DNA of 64,000 nucleotides, from assembly GCF_964063345.1 (NCBI RefSeq), contig NZ_OZ061318.1, forward strand, positions 248,001-312,000. Reading direction: 5' to 3'. This stretch comes from Pseudomonas lini. Lineage in GTDB: Bacteria; Pseudomonadota; Gammaproteobacteria; Pseudomonadales; Pseudomonadaceae. The notes beneath the pieces were generated by a model that was not told where the DNA came from, made no database searches, and saw only the letters and a program-made list of their open reading frames with translations. Numbering within the stretch: the first letter of the stretch is position 1; the number at the start of each line of letters is the position of its first letter. Shown in pieces: positions 35,356 to 43,612 of the stretch. The position numbers and the translations under genes were made by a program.

Positions 35356-35446
35356 TGTGGGAGCGGGCTTGCTCGCGAAGGCGATGTGACAGGCAACATT
35401 AATGTCGACTGACACTCCCTCTTCGCGAGCAAGCCCGCTCCCACAT
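35356..35446. repeat. REP/REPIN palindrome
   Basis: Arms TGTGGGAGCGGGCTTGCTCG and CGAGCAAGCCCGCTCCCACA are perfectly complementary; the middle is about 45 bp. It belongs to the same family as the element at 264. It lies between the yqaA-like and hydrolase genes. Confidence 0.9.
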
Positions 35447-35538
35447 GGATTGCGCTCGGCATTACGGTCGTGACCTATGTTTAATGTCACCCTAATCATG
35501 CCGATCCAGCATCGGCAGATTTCCTGTGGAGCTCACCC

Positions 35539-36582
35539 ATGTCGCGCATTTTCTCCCTCTGGTTACCGGGCCTGCTGCTGACGGCGGCACTACCGGTTCT
35601 CGCCCAAGCCCAAGACCAGACCCAGGCCGAAACGCCGGAATACGGCCCGGAACTTCAGGGCTTCGAGTACCCCTACACGCTCAAACACTACGCTTTTGAA
35701 TCCCAGGGCAAATCCTTGCAAATGGGTTACATGGACGTCGCCGCCCATGGCAAGGCCAACGGGCGCAGCGTAGTGCTGATGCATGGAAAAAATTTCTGCG
35801 GCGCCACTTGGGACAGCTCGATCAAGGCGCTGAGCGAGGCCGGTTACCGGGTCATTGCCCCGGACCAGATCGGCTTCTGCACCTCAAGCAAACCGGACCA
35901 CTATCAATACAGTTTCCAGCAACTGGCGACCAACACCCAGCAACTGCTCAAGGCCTTGGGTATCCAGAAAGCCACCCTGCTCGGCCACTCTACCGGCGGC
36001 ATGCTCGCCACGCGCTATGCGCTGCAATACCCCGATCAAGTCGAACAACTGGCACTGGTCAATCCCATCGGCCTGGAAGACTGGAAAGCCCTTGGCGTGC
36101 CCTATCTCACGGTTGACCAATGGTATGAGCGCGAGCTGAAAGTCACGGCGCAAGGTATCCACGACTACCAACGCAGCACCTATTACGATGGCCGTTGGAA
36201 ACCGGAATTTGACCGTTGGGTGAACATGTACGCAGGCCTGGCCAAAGGGCCGGGCAAAACAGCGGTGGCTTGGAATTCGGCGCTGATTTACGACATGATC
36301 TTCACCCAGCCGGTGTACTACGAGTTCAAGGACCTGAAAGTGCCAACCCTGCTGCTGATCGGCACCTCCGACACCACGGCCATCAACAAGAACATCGCAC
36401 CACCCGAGGTCAAGGCGACAATCGGTCATTACGACGTACTCGGCAAGCAAGTGGCGAAACTGATTCCCCGGTCGACGCTGATCGAATTTCCCGGGATGGG
36501 CCACGCGCCGCAGATGGAGGAACCGGCGAAATTCCATCAGGCGTTGCTCGGCTGGCTGAACCAAACCAATACCGTTCCTTGA
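35539..36582 (+). CDS. Secreted alpha/beta hydrolase
   Basis: A 347-residue periplasmic or secreted alpha/beta hydrolase. The signal peptide is MSRIFSLWLPGLLLTAALPV and runs to about AQAQ. The oxyanion region is VVLMHGKNFCGATWDSS, the nucleophile elbow TLLGHSTGGMLATRYAL carries Ser152, LLLIGTSDTTAINKN contains the acid, and FPGMGHAPQMEEP carries the catalytic His. It resembles epoxide-hydrolase/haloperoxidase-like esterases; the substrate cannot be told. A hydroxyacid dehydrogenase gene follows 14 bp later and is probably co-transcribed. Confidence 0.85.
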   Translation: MSRIFSLWLPGLLLTAALPVLAQAQDQTQAETPEYGPELQGFEYPYTLKHYAFESQGKSLQMGYMDVAAHGKANGRSVVLMHGKNFCGATWDSSIKALSEAGYRVIAPDQIGFCTSSKPDHYQYSFQQLATNTQQLLKALGIQKATLLGHSTGGMLATRYALQYPDQVEQLALVNPIGLEDWKALGVPYLTVDQWYERELKVTAQGIHDYQRSTYYDGRWKPEFDRWVNMYAGLAKGPGKTAVAWNSALIYDMIFTQPVYYEFKDLKVPTLLLIGTSDTTAINKNIAPPEVKATIGHYDVLGKQVAKLIPRSTLIEFPGMGHAPQMEEPAKFHQALLGWLNQTNTVP

Positions 36583-36596
36583 TGAGGTAAAGGCTA

Positions 36597-37544
36597 ATGC
36601 AGATTGCGGTGATCGACGACTGGCAGGACGTGGCTCGCGACGTGGTGGACTGGTCAGTGCTGGACAGCATCGGGCAGGTGAGTTTTATCCATGACTACCC
36701 TGCCGACAACGAAACCCTGGCCAAACGGCTCGGCGCATTCGAGGTGATCTGCGTGATGCGCGAGCGCACCCGGTTCGACGAAGACCTGCTGCGTCGCTTG
36801 CCCGCACTCAAACTGCTGGTCACCGGCGGCATGCGCAATGCCGCCCTGGACTTGAAAGCCGCCGCCGCGCTAGGCATTCAGGTCTGCGGCACCGACAGCT
36901 ACAAACATGCCGCCCCCGAACTCACCTGGGCGCTGATCATGGCCGCGACCCGCAACCTGGTGGCCGAAGCCAATGCCTTGCGCGCAGGCCAATGGCAACA
37001 AGGGCTGGGCGGCGACCTGCAGGGCAAGACCTTGGCGATCCTCGGTCTGGGCAGCATTGGTCAACGGGTCGCCCGGTTCGGTCAGGTGTTCGGTATGCGG
37101 GTGATTGCCTGGAGCGAAAACCTGACTGCCGAACGGGCTGCTGAGGTCGACGTCACCTATGTCAGCAAACAGGAATTGTTCGAGCAGGCCGATGTGCTGT
37201 CGGTCCATCTGGTGCTCAGCGAGCGCAGCCGAGGGCTGGTGGACGCGCAGGCACTGGACTGGATGAAACCCACGGCATGGCTGATCAATACCGCCCGCGG
37301 GCCGATTGTCGATGAGTCGGCGTTGATCAAGGCACTTCAGAAAAAACGCCTGGCGGGTGCGGCGCTGGACGTGTTCGAGCACGAGCCCTTGCCTCGCCAT
37401 CATCCCTTCAGGACGCTGGACAATGTACTGGCCACGCCTCATGTCGGGTATGTCAGCCGACAGAGTTACCAGCTGTTCTTTTCGCAGATGATCGAAGACA
37501 TACAGGCCTGGGCGGCTGGGGAGCCGGTTCGGCTGTTAGGCTGA
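36597..37544 (+). CDS. D-2-hydroxyacid dehydrogenase family protein
   Basis: A 315-residue NAD-dependent D-isomer 2-hydroxyacid dehydrogenase. LAILGLGSIGQRVARFGQVF (about residues 144-163) is the Rossmann loop; WLINTARGPIVDESAL contains the substrate-binding Arg, DVFEHEPLP contains the acid, and NVLATPHVGYVSRQS carries the catalytic His. The enzyme reduces 2-oxoacids or oxidises D-2-hydroxyacids. GAGGTAAAGG precedes the ATG. Specific substrate unknown. Confidence 0.88.
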   Translation: MQIAVIDDWQDVARDVVDWSVLDSIGQVSFIHDYPADNETLAKRLGAFEVICVMRERTRFDEDLLRRLPALKLLVTGGMRNAALDLKAAAALGIQVCGTDSYKHAAPELTWALIMAATRNLVAEANALRAGQWQQGLGGDLQGKTLAILGLGSIGQRVARFGQVFGMRVIAWSENLTAERAAEVDVTYVSKQELFEQADVLSVHLVLSERSRGLVDAQALDWMKPTAWLINTARGPIVDESALIKALQKKRLAGAALDVFEHEPLPRHHPFRTLDNVLATPHVGYVSRQSYQLFFSQMIEDIQAWAAGEPVRLLG

Positions 37545-37561
37545 ATCCGAGTTATCGTTCA

Positions 37562-37648
37562 TCGCGGGCAAGCCTCGCTCCCACAGGATTTGTTTCGACC
37601 GTAATACCGTGACCGACACAAATCCTGTGGGAGCGGGCTTGCCCGCGA
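37562..37648. repeat. REP palindrome (CGCGGGCAAGC type)
   Basis: Arms TCGCGGGCAAGCCTCGCTCC and GGAGCGGGCTTGCCCGCGA enclose about 45 bp. It belongs to the same sub-family as the element at 10012. It separates the dehydrogenase gene from the glgA leader. Confidence 0.88.
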
Positions 37649-38140
37649 AGAGGCCCTCAACCTCACCACATCTCCCAGGGATAAAACGCACCGCAATGGT
37701 GCAACCCACGTCCCATCACGCCCGATTATCGTGACTTCCCAGTCCCGATTTGACCCATATCAAAAAACAAAACCGCACTTCGTCGGTGCGCCTTCCCGCA
37801 AAGCCCCATGCCTGTACCCTCATTTGACCGATTGTCGAACAATTTCACCCGATGGCCGACCCCGCTCTAAGTTCTGGCCTAGACTGATTTTCGCGGAGTA
37901 AAACCGGCTGGTCATTCGGTGAAAATAATCGAAACTTTTAGTGCTGGCCTCGTGTCAGGTTAAAGGTAGGGCCGCAGCGACTGGTGCATTCCTTGCAACA
38001 GCCACTTCACCCATTCTGCTTCAGCGCATGGGCAGCACTTGCTCACCGATGCGTAGCGCGTTTGCGCCCGGCCACAGGATTTGGCCACGAACACCGTTTG
38101 TGCCAGGCCTGGAATTAGATCAACAACACGGGAGATTCAT
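37649..38140. other. Long non-coding leader/promoter region of glgA
   Basis: About 490 bp with no credible gene on either strand. It must carry the promoter for the glgA-treZ-malQ-treY-glgX block. A CTAGACT hexamer-like site at 37879-37885 is the only promoter candidate I noted; the rest shows no clear structure. Confidence 0.55.
37879..37885 (+). promoter_or_regulatory. Candidate sigma-S type -10 element
   Basis: CTAGACT resembles the RpoS -10 consensus CTATACT and lacks a good -35 at the usual distance, as RpoS promoters often do. It lies about 255 bp before glgA. Very short motif, so weak evidence. Confidence 0.25.
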
Positions 38141-39727
38141 ATGATCAGTGCGGCTTTAGATATCCAGGGAGAACGTGCTCATCAGCAGGTCGGGGAAACG
38201 AGCACCGTCGGTGTCCTCAATGCCAAATCGGTCAAAGCTCCGGTCCCCAAGACGCTGGCACCAGTAGCCAGTCAGAATCCCAACAAGAAGAGAGTCCTGT
38301 TCGTCACCTCGGAGATTGCCGACCTGGTAAAGACCGGAGGTCTTGGCGACGTTTCCGCCGCACTGCCGCGAGCCATGGCGCATCTGCACGATGTGCGTGT
38401 GCTGATCCCCGGTTATCCGCAAGTGATGAACAGCGAAAACCCGATTCATATCATCGGTGAACTGGGCGGGCACGCAGCATTGCCCCCCTGCAAGATCGGG
38501 CGCATGGACATGCCCGACGGCCTGGTCATATACGTGTTGATCTGCCCTGAATTGTACGAGCGCGAAGGTTCACCCTACGGCGCCAACAACGGCCGCGACT
38601 GGCCGGACAACCATATTCGTTTCGCCCGACTGGGCCTCGCGGCAGCCGATATCGCCGCCAACCTCGCACAAATTCACTGGTGCCCGGACCTGGTGCACGC
38701 CCACGACTGGCCCGCTGGGCTGGCACCGGCCTATATGCACTGGCGTGGCCAACGCACCCCGACCCTGTTCACCATCCACAACCTGGCGTACCAAGGCGTC
38801 ACCAGCCTCGGCTCGTGCCCGGAACTCGGGATCCCCATGCATGCCTTGCAACAGGAAGGCATGGAATTTTACGGCAAGATGTCATTCCTCAAGGCTGGCA
38901 TGGCCTACTCAAGCCACATCACCACCGTCAGCGCGACCTATGCCCAAGAAATCACCACGCCGGCCTTCGGCTGCGGCCTCGACGGCTTTCTCGCCGCCAA
39001 GACCCAGCAAGGTCTGCTCAGCGGGATTCCCAATGGCATCGATGAGAGCTGGGACGCAGCGACCGATCCGCACCTGTTCCACCCGTTCGGCATCGGCGAT
39101 TGGGACGGTAAAGCTGTCAATGCCATGCACGTTCGCAGGCTGTTCGACCTCGAAGATTCCGAAGGTCCGCTGTTCGCCGTGGTCTCGCGTCTGGTCTACC
39201 AGAAAGGCCTGGACCTGACCGAAGCAGTGGCCGAATACATTGTCGACAACGGCGGGCAAATCGCGATCATCGGCCGTGGCGAACCGGAAGAAGAACAAGC
39301 CATGCGAGAACTGGCGTTGCGCTTCCCCGGGCAAGTCGGCGTACACATCGGCTTCAATGAAACCGACGCCCGACGGATGTTCGCCGGCAGCGATTTCCTG
39401 CTGATGCCTTCGCGTTACGAACCCTGCGGCCTGAGCCAGATGTATGCCCAGCGCTTCGGTTCATTGCCAGTGGCGCGCAATACCGGGGGCCTGGCTGACA
39501 CCATTGAAAATGGCGTGACCGGTTTCCTCTTCGACGAATCCACGGTGGAGAGTTATCGCGAAGCCCTGAGCCGCGCGTTCAAGGTATTCGCCTTCCCCGG
39601 TCTGCTCAACGCGATGCGTTGCCGAGCCATGGCGGCGCCTTTCAACTGGTGCAAGGCAGTCGAACCCTACGCCGAACTCTACGAACAACTGGTGGCTAAA
39701 GCGCTGGGAAAATCGGGCAAACAGTAA
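38141..39727 (+). CDS. glgA: Glycogen synthase
   Basis: A 528-residue GT5 glycogen synthase. After a non-conserved ~48-residue N-terminus, the glucosyl-donor motif KTGGLGDVSAALPRAM lies at about residues 63-78; VHAHDWPAGLAP, FTIHNLAYQG and the C-terminal SRYEPCGLSQMYAQRFGSLP with NTGGLADT are characteristic. It adds glucose from ADP- or UDP-glucose to alpha-1,4-glucan. The ADP-glucose pyrophosphorylase gene glgC is not in the window; in pseudomonads alpha-glucan is made mainly by the GlgE route, so the role of GlgA here is less certain. Start ATG 38141 with GGAG upstream. First gene of the plus-strand block. Confidence 0.93.
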   Translation: MISAALDIQGERAHQQVGETSTVGVLNAKSVKAPVPKTLAPVASQNPNKKRVLFVTSEIADLVKTGGLGDVSAALPRAMAHLHDVRVLIPGYPQVMNSENPIHIIGELGGHAALPPCKIGRMDMPDGLVIYVLICPELYEREGSPYGANNGRDWPDNHIRFARLGLAAADIAANLAQIHWCPDLVHAHDWPAGLAPAYMHWRGQRTPTLFTIHNLAYQGVTSLGSCPELGIPMHALQQEGMEFYGKMSFLKAGMAYSSHITTVSATYAQEITTPAFGCGLDGFLAAKTQQGLLSGIPNGIDESWDAATDPHLFHPFGIGDWDGKAVNAMHVRRLFDLEDSEGPLFAVVSRLVYQKGLDLTEAVAEYIVDNGGQIAIIGRGEPEEEQAMRELALRFPGQVGVHIGFNETDARRMFAGSDFLLMPSRYEPCGLSQMYAQRFGSLPVARNTGGLADTIENGVTGFLFDESTVESYREALSRAFKVFAFPGLLNAMRCRAMAAPFNWCKAVEPYAELYEQLVAKALGKSGKQ

Positions 39728-39740
39728 GAGGTTTTCAACG

Positions 39741-41537
39741 ATGCCGTTACGGACCCTTGAGACCTGGCCCCACGGCGCGATCATGCTGGACGCAGAACAC
39801 ACGCGTTTTGCCTTGTGGGCGCCAGATGCGTTTTTCGTCAGTCTCGAACTGGAAGATGGACAATCCTTGCCGCTGTTGCCTCAGGCCGATGGCTGGTTTG
39901 TGATCAAGACCCGCTGCCCCGCGGGTACCCGCTACCGCTACAACATCGATGGCGAGCTTACGGTGCCGGACCCGGCCTCCCGCGCCCAGGCGGGCGATAT
40001 CGACAGCCACAGCGTGGTGGTCGATCCCCTCGCCTATCAGTGGCAACACAGTGCCTGGCAGGGTCGACCGTGGAATGAGGCGGTGATCTACGAACTGCAT
40101 GTCGGGGCACTCGGCGGTTTCAGCCAGGTTGAGCAGCATCTGGAACACCTGGTCGAGCTGGGTATAACCGCCATCGAACTGATGCCGCTGGCGCAGTTTC
40201 CCGGCGAGCGAAACTGGGGCTATGACGGGGTTTTGCTTTACGCGCCTCAAGCCTCCTACGGCTCGCCCGAACAACTCAAACACCTGATCGACACGGCCCA
40301 CGGCCATGGCTTGGCGGTGATTCTCGACGTGGTCTACAACCACTTCGGCCCGGACGGCAATTACCTGCATCGCTACGCAGAAGGCTTTTTCCGCGAAGAC
40401 AAACACACCCCGTGGGGCGCGGCCATCGACTTCCGGCGGCGCGAGGTGCGCGACTTCTTTATCGACAACGCGTTGATGTGGTTGCTGGAGTACCGCTTCG
40501 ACGGCCTGCGCCTGGACGCGGTGCACGCCATCGAAGACCCGGACTTCCTTCAAGAGCTGGCACAACGGGTGCGGCGGCAAACCGATCCGGCGCGGCACGT
40601 GTGGCTCATAGCGGAAAACGAGCACAACCAGGCCAGTCTGCTGGAGCAAGGTTTCGACGCACAGTGGAACGACGACGGCCATAACGCCCTGCACGTTCTG
40701 CTCACGGGTGAAACCGATGCCTATTACGCCGACTATGCCGAGCAGCCCACCGAACAACTCGCCCGCTGCCTGAGCCAGGGCTTCGTGTTTCAGGGCCACA
40801 TCACCCGCCACGGTACGCCGCGCGGTGAGCCGAGCGGTCACTTGCCGCCCACGGCCTTCGTGCTTTTTCTGCAGAACCACGACCAGATCGGCAACCGCGC
40901 CTTTGGCGAGCGCCTGCATCAGTTGGCCCATCCTGATGCCCTTTACGCCGCCACCGCGCTGCTGCTGTTGTCGCCGATGATCCCGCTGATGTTCATGGGC
41001 GACGAATTCGCCGCCGAGCAACCGTTCCTGTTCTTCACCAGCCACCACGGTGAATTGGCGGAACGGGTGCGCGAAGGACGACGCAACGAGTTCGCGGCGT
41101 TCAGCGCCTTTGCCGACCCGCACACACGCGAGCAGATTCCCGACCCGAACGCGACGCAAACCTTCGACGCTTCACGGCCGACACTGACCGCCAACCGCCA
41201 ATCACCGATTTACGCTCTGTATCGTCAACTGCTGCAGATCCGCCACCGACACATCATCGCGCACCTGCCCGGCGCCCAGGCGCTGGGCGCGCAGGTACTG
41301 GCCGAGGGCGCGGTGACGGCGCGCTGGCGGCTGGGCGATGGCAGTCAGTTGCGCATTGATCTGAACCTGCGCGATGCGCCCGTGGTCCACACCCCACAGG
41401 CCGACGCGACATTGCTGTTCGAACACCCGCCACAATCGGCCGGTCTGTTGAATCAGGGCATGCTTGCCCCGTATTGCGCGCTAGTCAGCCTCACGGCCGC
41501 AGCCCCTTTGCTACCCCCGGATGGAGAGCGCCCATGA
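39741..41537 (+). CDS. treZ: Malto-oligosyltrehalose trehalohydrolase
   Basis: A 598-residue GH13 enzyme that releases trehalose from maltooligosyl-trehalose made by TreY. The N-terminal E-set domain (HTRFALWAPDAFFVSLEL) is followed by the (beta/alpha)8 barrel: VILDVVYNHFGPDGNYLH (region I), FDGLRLDAVHAIEDPDF with the nucleophile Asp near residue 257, VWLIAENEHNQASL with the acid Glu, and LFLQNHDQIGNRAFGERL (region IV). It starts 13 bp after glgA, and its stop overlaps malQ (ATGA). Confidence 0.94.
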   Translation: MPLRTLETWPHGAIMLDAEHTRFALWAPDAFFVSLELEDGQSLPLLPQADGWFVIKTRCPAGTRYRYNIDGELTVPDPASRAQAGDIDSHSVVVDPLAYQWQHSAWQGRPWNEAVIYELHVGALGGFSQVEQHLEHLVELGITAIELMPLAQFPGERNWGYDGVLLYAPQASYGSPEQLKHLIDTAHGHGLAVILDVVYNHFGPDGNYLHRYAEGFFREDKHTPWGAAIDFRRREVRDFFIDNALMWLLEYRFDGLRLDAVHAIEDPDFLQELAQRVRRQTDPARHVWLIAENEHNQASLLEQGFDAQWNDDGHNALHVLLTGETDAYYADYAEQPTEQLARCLSQGFVFQGHITRHGTPRGEPSGHLPPTAFVLFLQNHDQIGNRAFGERLHQLAHPDALYAATALLLLSPMIPLMFMGDEFAAEQPFLFFTSHHGELAERVREGRRNEFAAFSAFADPHTREQIPDPNATQTFDASRPTLTANRQSPIYALYRQLLQIRHRHIIAHLPGAQALGAQVLAEGAVTARWRLGDGSQLRIDLNLRDAPVVHTPQADATLLFEHPPQSAGLLNQGMLAPYCALVSLTAAAPLLPPDGERP

Positions 41538-43612
41538 GCAATACGCAATTGGAAATACTGGCCAGCCGAGCAGGCCTGGCCGTCGACTGGATCGACGCCA
41601 ATGGCCGTCCACAAAAAGTTACCCCGGCGGTGTTGCGCTCGGTGCTGGCCGGGCTTGGCCATCCCGCCAATACCGCCCTGGAGATCGACGCCAGCCTGCT
41701 GCAATTGCAGGAGGTGCAACAAACCCGGCACCTGCCGCCGCTGTTGACCTGCGACGTGGGCGTCGGCCTTGACCTGGCCCACTACTTCGAACCGCAAACC
41801 CCGTGTGAGATCCATCTCGAAGACGGCTCACGGATTAACCTGAAGCTCGATGACAACGCTGTGTTGCCCGGGCTGGTGCCGGTGGGTTATCAGCACGTCA
41901 GCATCGACGATCAGTCCTTCACCCTGGCGGTGGCACCCCAGCACTGCTACAGCGTCGGCGACGCCGTAGACAGTGAAAACCCGCGCGCCTGGGGCCTGAG
42001 CGTGCAGTTGTACTCGTTGCGTCGCCCCGGCGATGGCGGTTTCGGCGATACCCAAGCCCTCGAAGATCTGGCCCGGGTGGCCGGCGAACGAGGCGCCGAA
42101 GCGTTGGCGATCAGCCCGTTGCATGCGATGTTCAGCGGCGACACCCAGCGTTACAGCCCTTACTCGCCGTCCAGTCGCTTGTTCCTCAATAGCCTGTACG
42201 CAGCGCCCGGTGCGATTCTCGGTGAACGTGCCCTGCGCACCGCGATCGATGCCACCGGCCTTGCCACTGAGCTCAAGCACCTCGAAGCACTGCCGTTGAT
42301 CGACTGGCCCACCGCCGCCGAAGCCAAGCACCGCTTGCTCGAAGCCTTGTACGAAGGGTTCACCCACGGTGAACATCCCTTGCACCCAGACTTCAGCAGT
42401 TTCCGCCATGCCGGTGGCGAAGCGCTGGAAAATCATTGCCGCTTCGAAGCGATCCAGGAAGCCCGTGCGCGGCGCGGTGAAAGCCTCGACTGGCGCGAGT
42501 GGCCCGAGCAATGGCGTGACCCGCGCAGCACCGCCCTGGCGCATTTTGCCGAAGAAAACTCGACCCGCATCGGCTACTACGCGTTCTGCCAATGGCTGAT
42601 TGCGCGCAGCCTGGAACGCGCCCAGGCCGCCGCCCGCGGTGCCGGCATGAGCATTGGCCTGATCGCCGACCTAGCCGTTGGCGCTGACGGCGGCGGCAGC
42701 CAGGCCTGGAGTCGCCAGGACGAATTGCTCGCCTCACTGACCGTGGGTGCGCCACCCGATATCCTCAATCGTTCCGGCCAGGGCTGGGGCATTTCCGCGT
42801 TCTCCCCCGAAGGTCTGGTGCGCAACGGCTTTCGCGCGTTCATCGAAATGCTGCGGGCCAACTTCGCCCATGCCGGCGGCCTGCGTATCGATCACGTCAT
42901 GGGCCTGCAACGACTGTGGGTGATCCCCAACGACGCGCAACCCAGCGAGGGTGCCTACCTCTATTACCCGGTGGACGACCTGCTGCGCTTGCTGACCCTC
43001 GAATCCCATCGACATCAGGCCATCGTCCTCGGCGAAGACCTCGGCACGGTGCCCGAGGGGCTGCGCGAGAAACTCATCGCACGCTCGATTCTCGGCATGC
43101 GCGTGCTGCTGTTCGAACAGGACAATACTCACTTCAAGCCAATTCTCGACTGGCCGGACAACGCCCTGGCAACCACCAGCACCCATGACCTGCCGACGCT
43201 CAATGGCTGGTGGCATGGCCGTGATATCGACTGGAGCGCGCGCTTGAATCTGGTCGACGCCCCGGGGGAAATCGAATGGCGCCAACACCGTGAACGCGAG
43301 CGCGAAGGTTTGCGCCGGGTATTGAGCGAGGACCCGCAGAACTTTCGTGAAGAGTCCCACGAAACCGATCAGGTGCTCGACGCCGCGATCCGCTTCCTCG
43401 GCCATACCCGCGCGCCGCTGGTATTGCTGCCAATGGAAGATGCCTTGGGTATCGAACAGCAGGCCAACCTGCCCGGCACCACCGACACCCATCCCAACTG
43501 GTCGCGCAGGCTGCCCGGCGCCAGCGAAGCCCTGCTTGATGATCCGGACGCCGCCCGGCGCCTGGAACTGCTCGCCTGTGCGCGACTTCAGGCGGCCGAG
43601 CGTGACCAATGA
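41534..43612 (+). CDS. malQ: 4-alpha-glucanotransferase (amylomaltase)
   Basis: A 692-residue GH77 amylomaltase that transfers maltosyl and longer units between alpha-1,4-glucans, recycling short maltodextrins. MSIGLIADLAVGADGGGSQA, GGLRIDHVMGLQRLWVIP (nucleophile Asp), VLGEDLGTVPEGLREKL (acid/base Glu) and TTSTHDLPTLNGWWHGRD are the four catalytic blocks. The N-terminal ~140 residues form the extension seen in proteobacterial MalQ. Start ATG 41534 overlaps the treZ stop by 4 bp; the end overlaps treY in the same way. Confidence 0.94.
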   Translation: MSNTQLEILASRAGLAVDWIDANGRPQKVTPAVLRSVLAGLGHPANTALEIDASLLQLQEVQQTRHLPPLLTCDVGVGLDLAHYFEPQTPCEIHLEDGSRINLKLDDNAVLPGLVPVGYQHVSIDDQSFTLAVAPQHCYSVGDAVDSENPRAWGLSVQLYSLRRPGDGGFGDTQALEDLARVAGERGAEALAISPLHAMFSGDTQRYSPYSPSSRLFLNSLYAAPGAILGERALRTAIDATGLATELKHLEALPLIDWPTAAEAKHRLLEALYEGFTHGEHPLHPDFSSFRHAGGEALENHCRFEAIQEARARRGESLDWREWPEQWRDPRSTALAHFAEENSTRIGYYAFCQWLIARSLERAQAAARGAGMSIGLIADLAVGADGGGSQAWSRQDELLASLTVGAPPDILNRSGQGWGISAFSPEGLVRNGFRAFIEMLRANFAHAGGLRIDHVMGLQRLWVIPNDAQPSEGAYLYYPVDDLLRLLTLESHRHQAIVLGEDLGTVPEGLREKLIARSILGMRVLLFEQDNTHFKPILDWPDNALATTSTHDLPTLNGWWHGRDIDWSARLNLVDAPGEIEWRQHREREREGLRRVLSEDPQNFREESHETDQVLDAAIRFLGHTRAPLVLLPMEDALGIEQQANLPGTTDTHPNWSRRLPGASEALLDDPDAARRLELLACARLQAAERDQ

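Noticed and set aside
39747..41159. 470-codon minus-strand open frame opposite treZ
   Set aside because: Composition-driven antisense frame; no ribosome site or domain, whereas treZ is fully supported.
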